Positions 36,356 through 48,437 of a DNA stretch of 64,000 nucleotides are shown here, in pieces (positions within the stretch are counted from its first letter, which is position 1; each line of letters starts with the position of its first letter). Made by a program: the position numbers and the translations under genes. The notes below the pieces were generated by a model that was not told the DNA's origin, searched no databases, and worked only from the letters and a program-made list of their open reading frames with translations. Location of the stretch: NCBI GenBank assembly GCA_016647705.1, contig CM028338.1:21597577-21661576 (forward strand). The letters run 5' to 3'. The stretch comes from Eucommia ulmoides. Taxonomy: Eukaryota; Streptophyta; Magnoliopsida; Garryales; Eucommiaceae.

Positions 36356-38479
36356 TGTTGAACCTAAATGTTTTGATGAACAATTAAACGTTGATATTTT
36401 ATGGAATTAATGATTTTTTTGGTGATTTCAGATAAAAAGTTCCATAAGTTGAAATGAGAAAAAAAATTGATCGAGAAGAGGAATCGTCGGATAAAATATA
36501 ACGGGTGTAAAATGGAAATGATGAAAATGTAAAGAGTTTTAAAGACATTGAAGATAACTAGGTGAAAACAACTATTTGCTTATATATTCTTAATATAACC
36601 CGAATTAGGATCACGTACGATACTTTAAAATGAATTAATCTTATATGTGTTAATATATAGGTTTAAAGTGTGTTTTATAATGGGCTAAGTGTGTGAAATG
36701 GTTTTAGTTAAGGGCCTAAGTGGAAAATTGGTTTTAATGCTTAAAATGATAAGGTGTCGGGTCAATTCGGTTAACTGATGAAAGGGGTCGGTCGACTAAC
36801 CAAAATAGTGTGTTTTGGAAGTGTAATGGGTGACTTACTGACTCATTCGGTCAACCGACAAGATAAATCGGTCGATTAACGAGAACAATAGCCGAATTTA
36901 GAAAAAGAAAGACCCTTATGGTCCAATCATTCAACTGATCAGACCAACACAACGGTCAGCTTAGTGACCATTGTGAGTGGTTGGTCAACCGACAGCATGG
37001 TGTCAGTCGACCGATGGGGTCAGTCAAAAAGTTTGACTGATCTGTTCTGGTCAATCCAATTTGGTTGATGATTCTTAGGGTGATTTTTAAGGGGATTTGA
37101 AATATTTTCGTTATCAAATATATGATTCCTATTTAATTGGTCTATTTAAATAAATATTCTTTTAATTAGAGTGATTTAATACTTCTTATTTCTATGGATT
37201 TCGATTTAAAAAAATTTTATGGAGCAAAATGAGTTTTTCCAAGAATATTTTTAAATGAAAAAGATCTATTTTGAATATATGGGGTTTCTTAGGATGTCAT
37301 TTTTAGTTATGACATTTGAAAACAAACTTTTAGAGGTCTAGTTATAGGTCTATCTGTAGAGACTTGCGGGATCAGAATTAAACACATCAAGAACATTAGC
37401 CTTCTATCATTCTAAGAGGGATATTATTGTTGAGATTTATAAGTGAGATTATCTTTAAAGTTCTTGATCTAAAGCGCTCGTGGTTTGCGTCACCTATTTG
37501 TGTTTCTTATTGCGAAATTATTATTATTTTTGACGAATCCTAGTAAGATTCTTCCAAGCTTTTTTTATTGCTTTCTTCGATTATTAATTTATTACTTGGT
37601 TAAGGTGTTTTAAAAAAAAAACCGTTTTTGAACTTAATTCTTGAAATTCTTTTAAACGATTTTTATTAAAAAATTTGATTACGTGCTACTTTTGTGCTAT
37701 TCGTTATTTTTTTAAAATCAGATTTATTTGCCTCACATTGTATCTATTACGTAGTTATTATTCGGGACATTAATTAAGTAAATCTATATTGAGGTGGTAG
37801 AAGCTCCTTATAGGAAGAAATTTATTATTTTTTGTATTTGCGAGTTTGAGCGGATTAGACACGTTTGGATCGGTGTCTAATCAGGGTAGTTAGATTTCAA
37901 TCTTTAACTTGAGAAAAAGATTAGAATTTGATCTTTGGCCAGCAAAAATAAGTTAGTTTTTTTTTTTGAAAAGATTAAGTCGTGATTCTTCCTGTTATAG
38001 AATTAGAGAGAGAAAAGATTCTTTCTAAGCCTGTGAAAATGATAAGTGTAATAATAGTAGGTTGATTCTTCGTCTGCAAAAGAATCAGGTGAGTAAAGGT
38101 TGATTCTGAGTCTACGAAAAGAATCATGATAGTTAGAGTTTGATTCTGAGCTTGAGAAAAGAATTAGATTAGTCTTCTGTTTGTGAAAAAGATTATAAGA
38201 ATTTGGCTCCTACATGTGAAAGAAATAAGAGTTTAGTGAATTACGAATCTCTGTGGAGTTGGGGGGCTGGATGTAGGTAGGAGTAGCTGACTGAATTAGG
38301 ATATATTGTTGTATGCTGCATTATTTTATTTTCTGTTGTTAGTGTGTGAATTTAGTTAAACACATTTTCGCTGCTTAACAAGATAATAATCATTTAGGAT
38401 AATTGAGATTTTGTGTTTGATTGTTTAAATTTTGTAACTATCCAATTCACCCCCTCATGGGTAGCACTTTGGGCCAACA
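36356..38479 (+). mobile_element. Solo LTR of the SIRE-like family (copy 2)
   Basis: 2,124 bp, TGTTGAACCTAAATG...GGGCCAACA, flanked by TACTT on both sides (36351-36355, 38480-38484). It sits in the second copy of the ~370-bp duplication, which resumes right after it. Confidence 0.88.
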
Positions 38480-39306
38480 TACTTGTTACTCTTGGCTGTA
38501 TTTTTTTGGGTCAATAGATTCACTAGATTGTAGCTCAATTTGTGCCCAAATGATACGTTTTCGAAGATCAATCAAGAGGTATGCCCTAATTAATCTAATT
38601 TTGGATTTTAGTTTCACTTCTAGTTTGAAACTAATGATGCATGCTTGTCATGAACTAATTATAAAAATAGCAATTAAAATAACAAAATTCTGCCTCGAAG
38701 TCATATAGCTGGCCAAACCGACTATTGTAGACATTGTTTTCAAAGAATAAAAAAGTTGATTATGCATCATCAATTTGTGTTTTTCGAATAATAGTTTAAC
38801 AAATTAAAATGATAACTCCCCAACAACATATACTCCACTAAACCATGCTTTCCCTTGCCTTGTAAACTTAAATGATTGAGGGTCCACTTATCTTTGATTT
38901 TTGAGAATAGGGCTGTGTATTAATCAATTAATTAATCCAAGTTTGAAAAGAGCATCTTCCATGGATTAACATGTGGTGTCAACTAATTGATCTCACTAGT
39001 ACCAAATTTCCAACAAGATATGACAATGAATACTACCAACAGTTTTGAACTTCGTTGGGCCATTTTTGCAGGAAAACTCTTGGAGATTTGAGGTTTAAAA
39101 AATTTGTTGTTTGGTCATTGGAGCCATTGTAGTTCAGGGTTTAGAAGCTTTGTAGCTATTTGCACAATGTGCTTTGGCATTTGGGTTAGGTAATTTTTAT
39201 GGTTGCTTGCTAAATGTTGCTGGTTGCTTGCTTGTAATTCAGGGTTTAGAAATCCCTGTTGCTAATTTTTATGTTTGCTTGCTTGTAATTCAGGGTTTAG
39301 AAAGCC

Positions 39307-39308
<2 letters not shown>

Positions 39309-39362
<54 letters not shown>
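39309..39362. repeat. (AT)n microsatellite, ~27 units
   Basis: Uninterrupted TA/AT dinucleotides. Confidence 0.97.
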
Positions 39363-39366
<4 letters not shown>

Positions 39367-39436
39367 ATAAAAAAAAAGGCAAATGACATTAGATTCTCTG
39401 AGATCAATTTTTGTTTGGGTTGTAAGTGGTGATGGG

Positions 39437-39634
39437 ATGGATGAAACAGAGAGTATGCAGCACAAGCTAGTCGAAACCTTGGAAAAGAATGGGAGAATGC
39501 TAGGGTCCCACCTGGAAGCTCATAATAGCAATTTATAGCTTGATAGGAAGTAGCACAAGAATCATGTCAACAACTTAATTTTTGTTCTCAATAAATTTGT
39601 TGATGCTTTCGGCAGAATTGCTGATAAGTTGTAG
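39437..39634 (+). pseudogene. Trihelix-like transcription factor C-terminal fragment (pseudogene)
   Basis: 66 codons in one frame read METLEK-like text: KLVETLEKNGRMLGSHLEAH, then LDRK, then VLNKFVDAFGRIADKL before a TAG. This recalls the C-terminal coiled coil of plant trihelix/Myb-SANT proteins (from memory: ...LDRDQRKD...ALGRIADKL). Two in-frame stops (after SNL and after LDRK) and the lack of an upstream DNA-binding domain mark it as a broken host gene fragment. Confidence 0.4.
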
Positions 39635-41206
39635 TTTGTGTCTGTACATAACAACACCACGAAGTTCTGTTTTTTTGGTACCTCTTGCTTTTTGATAATT
39701 CATGGTGTGTTGTAGTGTGTAAATGGATGGTTAATAATTCATGGTTAATGGTTTATAATTGAAGTTACTTTTTCTATTTTCCGTTGTTTGTTTTGAGCAT
39801 AATGGTAGGGTGCGTCCTAACAGTAGGGAGTGGTTTTACCCCTTGGTGGCACCAACCAATAGATGAATACAATTTAGAATTTTTTTCGAGATCTTCAAAC
39901 AAAATCCTATGGTTTTGAACATTAAAAAATTTGATTTGAAAATAGTGATTCTGAAAGTGTTTTTGATCTAAGGGTGAAAATATTTTTGTCACTGGTTTTG
40001 TGTTACTTTGATCTATCTTAACAGTTTTCAAGAAATCTTGATGAAATATTTCTAAGTTACTTTATGTGTTTTATCTTATATGATCTAATTGGTATAACTT
40101 TATTTAACTTGGAATGTTTGTGATTGAAAAAATTGTTTTCTAGTTTGAATAACTCACATATCTTGAAAAAATAATTTTTGGCTTCGAAATCTGATTATGT
40201 GTTATTGTGTGCTTAATTTGAGGTAAGTCATGTTTATTTTCTAATGTAGATATATCACGTAGTTTCGTAACATTAATTGAGCATATTTTGTATTAAGGTG
40301 GTAGAAATTCATGTAGGAAAAAATTTGCATTTTTTATATTTGTGAGTGTAAGTGGATTAAATATATTTAGTACGGTGTCTAATCATGGTAGTTAGTCTTG
40401 ACCTTTAGCATATGAAAATGATTAGATTTGATTCTGCATGTAATAGAATTAAGTTAGTCTTTTAACTCTATAAAAAGATAGGGTTCTTCATTAGTCTTTG
40501 AAAAGGAAAACTTGTGAATGTTTGATTTTGATTCTGTGAAAATAATTAAGTTAGTCTTGAACCAGTGAAAATAATTGTAAGGGTATGGTTCCTACCTGGG
40601 AAAGGAATCAGGGATATGGATTGTGAAAGCCCTGTAGAGCTCGACGTAGGTAAGAGTAGCTTATAAAATAAGAAAAAATCGTGTGTATTGTTTATTTATT
40701 TCTAGTTGTTTGGTTGTACACTTAGTTAAATACGTTCTAACTGTAATATAAAATAATAATCAGTTAAAGAAATTGGTAATTTGTGTGTTTGATAATTTAA
40801 TTGTTAAATTTTTATTACTGTCCAATTTATCCTTTCTTTGATAGATTTGTGGGCCAACAATTGGCATCAAAATTGGTTCCGCTCGATAGACTTAACATCT
40901 TAGCTAAACACGATCACATGGAGTGCATTGAGGAAAATGTTTAATGTGAATCCTCTGCTTACCCTGATATTTTATGTGAACCTCCTGCTTATTCTAATGT
41001 TTTGAGTAAATCTCATACTTGTTCTAATAGTCAAGGCTCTGTCAATGAGAATGATAAATATAGTGATAATAAGATTGCTGATAAGACTATTGAGACATTG
41101 ATTGCTCCTACATATGCTTTTGGCAAAGAAAATTGAAAGTTTTGGCAGAAAATTACTATTCTTGAAAACAAAAAGTTCAATACTTCCAAAACTCTTAAAA
41201 CAAAGA

Positions 41207-43341
41207 TGTAATGACCCGGTTTCCTAAGGTCGCCACTCGGTTTCTCCTTTTTTATTTTTACGGAGAAATAGAGACAAAAGACAAATCATTCCACCACCAT
41301 GCTTCCGCTACGCCACTATAATAAAAATAATAATAAACGTGAATTCAACTTGCTATTACCCAACTAATAATAAATATTCATTATCTGTTAACTGACATAA
41401 ATTTTAAAATTTACTTAACATTATAAAAGTTTCGATCACTGATTACCAACAACTGTTCCGACTACCTTAAAGACAACATCACCCTCTGGCCCCATCTAAT
41501 GCCAGTAGTGGATCATGGACCTGTCTCTACTTGGAGTACTTAAGACAAAATATTTTATTGGTGTATTGTCTTTATAATATAAAAATAATTTATGAATCAA
41601 GTACATTTATCAAAACCAATTTCCAAAATAGAATATAATCACAGTGATATTTTCCAAAACAAAATATAACCACACTAAACAATAACGAAATTCACAGATA
41701 TCATCAAGATATAATGACTGAATATAAATCAACAAATCAAATTATTTTTACATAATAAAATATCTAAAATACATATTTCCCTACTAGCCAGAGGATCGTT
41801 TCAATTCACGATCGGGAGTTATAACGGTACCGTAACCTGTACCACTGTGCAATCTAGGGTTGCCATCAGTGTTAGAGCCATTCAATAGTTCTAATGGTAG
41901 GAATCAACACGTGATATAAACCACCATACCATGATGATAATCATCATCGCCAACAACAACAACTACATGTAGAACTTGCCCTTCTGTTAGGATACAACAC
42001 AACGTCCTACATGATATTCTCTCCTAATAAGACCAACAACATTCCGCAGGATATGCCCTATTGTCGGGATCACACTACGGCGTATAAGTATAATAGAAAA
42101 TTCACTTTCCACATTTAATCATTTACTTGATCCATTTAACGTTATAAAATATTCCATTTTAATAAAAAAAAAATTCAAATTTTAGTACGAAAATAAAATA
42201 TGACAATTTACATAGAAGACAGTACACTCACCTCGATATTTGTACCGTTATTATGCTATAACCGTAATATTGACGTAGTCAGCATCGCTTGTGAACCTAA
42301 TAACGACAGAGGATAAACTAAGAATTTTATTTAAATAAATCTAATATGCAATACATGACACTAAAATGGATTTTTTTTTATTTCCAAATTTTCTTGATTA
42401 TATGAAATTTATTAAAATTAAACGCTATATTTTCTCAATCCAATATTACTTATACAACTAAAATATTATAGTTACATTTATAAAATTTATCAATTAATAA
42501 TTTAATTATCACAAAAATATTGTCTGAGTATCAATAATATTAATAGTCAACGAAATACCAAAAATATCATTCTAATAAAATTTATAATTTTTTTCTTTAA
42601 ATTAAAAATCTTTACAATTTAAATTATAAATCCAATATATCCACACACACACACACATATAGATATATATCACATATACACATGTATACACCTAGTTACA
42701 TACACATACACATATATATAGATACATATGTGCATGGAAAATGAGAGAACTTAAAGAGAGAGAGAGAGTGAATTACGTGGGAAAGAAATAACCAAGGAAA
42801 GAAGAATAATGAGAATAGGTTCAAATTTTTTTTCTTTTTTTTGTTTCATGTGTATTATATGTTGGGATAACTCATAACCTTTGCTTGTTCAGTTTTTTTC
42901 TTAAGCTTCCACGTGTCAAGTCTAATCCAATATCATCATTACCCATGTTTTTGTCAATTATATAACAAAATTACACACACACCCCACTTAAATATTTAAA
43001 ATATTATTTAGACCCAAAAAGTTGTAATTATTATTTCATCATCATCATTATCCATGTTTTTGTCAATTATATAACAAAATTACACATATACCCCACTTAA
43101 AATTTTAAAATATTATTTAGGCCCAAAAGTTATAATTATCATTTTAAAGTAGCAATTGACCCCTCGTGTTTTTAAAAGTCAAATTAAACTAACCTATTAA
43201 TCCCCAAATTTCTTAAAATTAAAATTTTAAATATCAAAATGATCGCTCTAAAGTTTTTAGGTGAAATTACATTAGGCCTAATTTTTTTTTAATATTATAA
43301 AATACAAATAAAATATGCACATATAAAACCCGGGTCTCACA
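41207..43341. mobile_element. Solo LTR, Ty3/gypsy (Tekay/Del-type), nested in SIRE-like gag
   Basis: 2,135 bp, TGTAATGACCCGG...CGGGTCTCACA, flanks AAAGA and TAAGA (4 of 5). It resembles the solo LTR at 25,196 in order of shared words. It carries a two-copy ~109-bp tandem repeat (42,940-43,142) and a CA/TA microsatellite near 42,640-42,730. Confidence 0.78.
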
Positions 43342-45061
43342 TAAGAATTTAGACAACGATTTTAAAACTACTGAATTTTTTAATACTCTATCCGAGATAG
43401 GTAATCTTCTTGAAAAATTGTCTCCCTTGAAGAAAAAAATGATGTTTAAAATCTTCAATAAGGTGTTTTTTGAAAATAACAATATCGAAACTTTAAGCGA
43501 GGCTTTAAATATTAAATTGGATAATGTCAGACTTGAACTTGATAGAGTTTGTTTAAAAATTGATTCTGTTGAAAATAATTGGTCTTCAGGTGAATGTTAG
43601 TTTGTTGGAACGTTTACTTGAAATGAAGCAAAAGAAGCTTGATGAGACAGTGGATAAATTCGAAAATATTGAGAAAATTAAAGTTCTTTAAAAACTAGTA
43701 GGCCCTAAAGTAGCTTCTTGATATCAGTATCATTATCATGCTCCTACACGGAAAGTTCATTATCCTAAAAAGCGTACGAATAATTTTAGATGCTATTATT
43801 GTGGAAAATTGTTCATCTTGAAAAAGTGTTACCTATTGCATGGTTATCTAATTGGATCCAGAAATAACTGGATACTTAGAAAATAAAATTTTCATGTAGG
43901 TATGAATGGTGGATTTATCAGATCAAGAACGATGAATGGAAATTATGTGCAAAAGTAGGATGTAAGATTTGCTGAACCGAGAAGGATGAATCAATATGAT
44001 ATGCAAAGATTTATAGAAAATTTCAAAAAGCCACAATTTCAATATGGGAGACAAAAGAATGATTATCATTGAAGAATAGTACAAAATCAGAATACGAAGA
44101 AGTTGGTGTATAAAGTCGCTACAGATTGTAACAAGACAAATCAATCTCAAGTATCCCATAAAGGCAATAATATTATTACTGAAAATGTTCAGAAGAATGT
44201 CTTACCAAAGGAAGACATTATCAAAGTGAATCAATCAAAAGATTAATCAGTTGATTCAAAGGAAATCAAGACTCGTAGTGAAAATTAATCTAAGGTATAC
44301 TCACCAACTGCTTCCAAGGATGAACCAAGTATGTTGAATTTTCTAAAGCATAAATATGTTAATTTTGTTAGGAAGACAAATACATCGTATTTTTCTACTA
44401 ATTTGATTTATTGATTGTGTGTGAAAAAATTTAATGTGACAAAATAATTTTTTAAATAAGTATTTATATGGATCGAATTGAGAAATTGATGAGGCTAAGT
44501 ATTTTTTTTTTTAAAAACTAGGTAATTCGTCGACCGACCAGATCTTTGGCCAATCGAAAATAGAGGGTCATAAAGAGTATGATTTTCTAGAAAAAGGGCC
44601 GTTCAACCGACCATCATTGAGTTAAAACAGACAGATTAGGGTTTTCTTATCATTTTGGTTTTTTCTTTCATATTCTCTCTGATTCTTCAAGTTTCAAAAT
44701 CCTCTATTCTCATATTTCTTCAAAAAATTCTCATTCAAGAAGAATTTAACTATTTTGTAAGAAGATTGCTTGGTTTAAAAAGGATCTACAATTTCACAGT
44801 TTCTCTCTTTCTCTCAATCTTGTTATATTTCGGTAAGACTATGATTTATTCCTAGAGTTCTTGTCTTCTTGATTAAACTTTCATCTCTATATACTTGGAA
44901 TTTCAAAATCTTTCTAAAGACACCAAATCTCAGGGGTAGTTCAAGCAAATGTTTTGACAAGAAAATATTCCTAAGTCTTGTAAATCAAGTCAAGTATCGA
45001 AACAATTTTTGAACTTTCATCCAATAGAATTAATATATTATCGAAATTCAAGAAGATAGGA

Positions 45062-45750
45062 TTGAGTAAGTTTCTTGTTGAAAACAAGACATGTTTTATT
45101 CATTGGGTAAATTTTTTCTATTGTAATTTTCACATTGTTGGGGAGAAAGTTTGTTTGTATGTAATCGAAATTGGAATTGAAATTTCTCTTGAGGACTTCA
45201 CCAATATTCTAAAGATAAAAGGAAGAATGATTGTCCCTAAGAACTCCTCGTCAAGGCTTCAACAAAATATGGATATTGAACAAATGCATATGGAATTGGG
45301 AGTTGTTGAATTTAGGGCATCTTCATTAGAGCTTGAAAAGTGTCATTACATCATCATTAGTAATATTGTTCCTCGTGGAAGCCATTTCTCTATGGTGACC
45401 GATTTTGATGCTTATATGTTGAATGTTGTTACAAATGCTTTTCATTAGAGCTTGAAAAGCGTCATTACATCATCATTAGTAATATTGTTCCTCGTGGAAG
45501 CCATTTCTCTATGGTGACCGATTTTGATGCTTATATGTTGAATGTTGTTACAAACGAGGTCAATATTGATCTCTTATCCTTCATGCTTGAGCACATGCAT
45601 TATCAACTAAATATTGAGTCTCGTGTTCTACCATATGGTGATGTGATATGTTATCTTCTTCAAAGTTGTCGGGTTCCAATCGATGATGAATGTACAAAGT
45701 ATTATATGAAGAATACAATTGTTCTCGGTATGAATATTGTTCAATCAATG
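45062..45750 (+). pseudogene. Accessory frame of plant LTR elements ('putative plant transposon protein' type)
   Basis: Reads ISLEDFTNILKIKGRMIVP, then CHYIIISNIVPRGSHFSMV, DAYMLNVVTNEVNID and VLPYGDVICYLLQSC. This pattern recalls the domain often annotated as a putative plant transposon protein in large plant LTR elements, with no known catalytic role. A ~117-bp segment occurs twice here. Fossil, with a few breaks. Confidence 0.4.
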
Positions 45751-47856
45751 TGTTGAATCCAAGGTTTTAATGGATAATTAAGTGTTGATGTGTTTATGGG
45801 ACTAATATTTTTACTAAGTGGTTTCAGATTTATAGTTCCATGAAATTAAAAAAGGAAGTGTTGAAGAGGAATCGTCAAGAAAAATGTAACAGGTGCAAAA
45901 TGAAAATTATGAAGATGTGAAGAATTTTAAAGACATTGAAGACAACTAAAGGAAAATAACTATTTACTTATATACTCATAATGCAACTCAAATTAGGATC
46001 ATGCATGATATTTTAAAATGATTTAATCTTATGTGTGTTGTGGTTAATTATGTGGTTAAAGTGTGTTTTTAAATGTGCTAAATATGTGAAATAATTTTGG
46101 TTAATGGCTTAAGTGAAAAATTAATTTTAATGCTAAAAAATGAGAAGTTTTCGAGTCAATTTGGTTAACGATGAAAATGGTCGGTCAACTAACCAAAATA
46201 GTGTATTTTGGAAGAAGAATAAGAAGAACATGTGACTTATTGATCCATTTGGTCAACCGACGAAGTAGGTGGGTCAACTGATGAGAATAGAAGCCGAAAA
46301 AGAAAGGTTATGGTGGACTTTAGTCCAATCGGTCAACTGACCGAACACTATTGGTCGACCGACCAGATTAGTGTATTAGTCAAGTGATCAATATAACCGG
46401 TTGGTCAACCAATGACCATGTGCCGGTCGACTGACGTGGTCAGTCAAAATCTTTGATTGATGTTGTTTAGGTCAATCCTATCCATTTTTTATGATTCCAA
46501 GGGATTGTTTTAAGGGGATTTGAATTATTTTCGTTCACTACCATGAGATACATGATCCCTAATTATTTGATCCATTTATTTTAATACTCTTTTAAATAAA
46601 GTGATTTAATTCTTCCTATTTCAATGGATTTCGATTTAAAAACATTTTAAGGACCAAAATGAGATTTTTCAAGCATAATTTTAAATGAAAAAGATCTATG
46701 TTAAACATATATGATATATGGGGTCTTGGGGTGTCATTTAATGACATAATATTTGAAAACTAGCGGTTGGAGGTCTAGTTTTAGGTCTATTTATAAAGTC
46801 ATGCGGGATTGGGTTTTGTGACATCAAGAACAATCATATTTATGCTTTCTAAGAGAGATTATATTCAAGTTTCTTGATCTAAAGCGCTCATTGTTTGCGT
46901 CACCAGTTTGGGTTTCTTATTGTGAAATCATTCTTGCTTTCGGTGAATCCCTGTGAGATCTTTCCAAGTTCCATTTATTGTTTTCTTAGATTATTTATAA
47001 TTCATTGCTTGGTTAAGGCATATTAGAAAAATCTCTTTTGAACTTAATTCTTGATTTTTTTTAAACGGTATTGATTGATTATCTGATTACATGTTACGTT
47101 TGTGCTACCCGTTTATTTTTATAATCAGATTTATTTTGCCTCACATTGTATCTATCACATAGTTTTCATTTAGGCCATTAATTGAGTATATCTGTGTTGA
47201 GTTGGTAGAAGTTATTTGTGGGAAGAAACTTGCTCTTTTTTTTTGTTTTTTGTATTTGAGAGTTTGAGCGAATTAGAGACGTTCGGATTGGTGTTTAATC
47301 ATGGTAGCTAGTGGTTCGATATTTTTCCTATGAAAAAAATTAGGGTTTGATATTTGTCCTTAAAAAAGGTTAGGTTATTCTTTTCGCTTTAAAAGATTAG
47401 ATTTTAATTCTTTCTGTAATAGAATTAAATTGTGATTGTAAAGGTTCATTTTAAGCCTATGAAAATAATAGAGTAATAGTGGTAGGTTAATTCTTGGCTT
47501 GTAAATGAATCAGGGATTATAAATGTTGATTCTGAGCCTATGAAAAGAATCGAGATTGTAAGTGTTTGGTTTTTACTTGGGAAAAGAATCAGGAGTTTAG
47601 TGAATTGCGAATCTCCATGGAGCTCGGGGGACTGGATGTAGGTTAGTAGTTTGACGAACCATGATAAATTCTTGTGTGCTGCATTATTTATTCAATTCTG
47701 AATTGTTTGGGTGTGTATTTAGATTAAACATATTTCTACTGCTAATCAAGATAATAATCAATTTAGGTAATTGAGAATTTGTGTTTAAGTGTTTAAATTG
47801 CTTGAATTTTTTATCTACCCAAGTTCACCCCCTTTGAGTAGCTATTTGGGCCAATA
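45751..47856 (+). repeat. SIRE-like LTR (copy 4), 5' LTR of the second element
   Basis: 2,106 bp, aligned by eye along its whole length with the copies at 32,108, 36,356 and 52,962. Confidence 0.85.
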
Positions 47857-48437
47857 ATTGGTACTAGAGATGGTTTAGCTCATTTGACTTAGCATCCTAA
47901 CTAAAAAAATCACTTGGAGCACTACGCAAACACTCTAGGTGAGAGACAATCTATGCATCGTCCCCCTTTATTTGCAGGTGATAAATTTTCATTCTAGAAG
48001 GATAAAATGATTATTTTTCTTCAGGCCACTAACTATGATGTGTGGCTGGCTATTGAAGAAGGTCCATTCATTAAGGAGAATGGAGTGATTAAGAAGAAAG
48101 AACAATTGACTTCATCGTATAAACAGAAGCTGTCTATCAATTCTCAAGCTATTAACATTCTATTTTGTTCTTTAGATGCAAATGAATATAGCAGGGTTTC
48201 AAGCTGTGGATCGGCGAAAGAAATGTGTGATACATTGCAAATCACAACGAAGGAAGAAATCAAGTGAAACAATCCAAAATCTATGCCTTGGTTCGTCAAT
48301 TCGAGTTATTAAGAATCGGTGATGCAAAATCGATTTCGAAAATGTACACTAGATTCAATAATATTTGCAACAACCTGGAAAACTTGGAAAGCCTTATTCT
48401 ATGGAGGACAAACTAAGAAAAATTCTGAGATCGTTAT
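45751..48437 (+). mobile_element. Second SIRE-like copia element: 5' LTR and start of gag; broken
   Basis: LTR 45,751-47,856 (TGTTGAATCCAAGG...GGGCCAATA). It is followed by a Met-tRNA-type primer site ATTGGTACTAGAGATGG and gag: RPPLFAGDKFSF, YDVWLAIEEGPF, LDANEYSRV, then EDKLRKILRSL. Gag stops at about 48,437 where an Ogre-type LTR begins. Left flank CAATG (45746-45750) would be its target duplication; the other end is outside the window. A few breaks are visible. Confidence 0.75.

Larger units (their letters stand above)
38560..39949. other. Intergenic DNA with microsatellite and pseudogene fragment
   Basis: No intact gene. It contains two copies of GCTTGCTTGTAATTCAGGGT (about 39,220-39,300), a long AT repeat and a trihelix-like fragment listed separately. 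Confidence 0.5.
39950..45750 (+). mobile_element. SIRE-like Ty1/copia fossil (5' LTR remnant, gag, accessory frame); heavily broken
   Basis: About 0.9 kb of the same LTR family (39,950-40,859, left part missing or unrecognisable) ends in GGGCCAACA. A Met-tRNA-type primer site ATTGGCATCAAAATTGG follows at 40,860. Gag remains follow and are interrupted by a solo LTR (41,207-43,341); a zinc-knuckle-like CYYCGK...KKC motif lies near 43,795-43,835. No integrase or reverse transcriptase was recognised. An accessory frame lies at 45,062-45,750. Probably ten or more breaks. Its right end is covered by a second element starting at 45,751. Confidence 0.65.

Noticed and set aside
42640-42770. CA/TA/GA dinucleotide runs as a possible regulatory site
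   Set aside because: Plain microsatellite inside a solo LTR.
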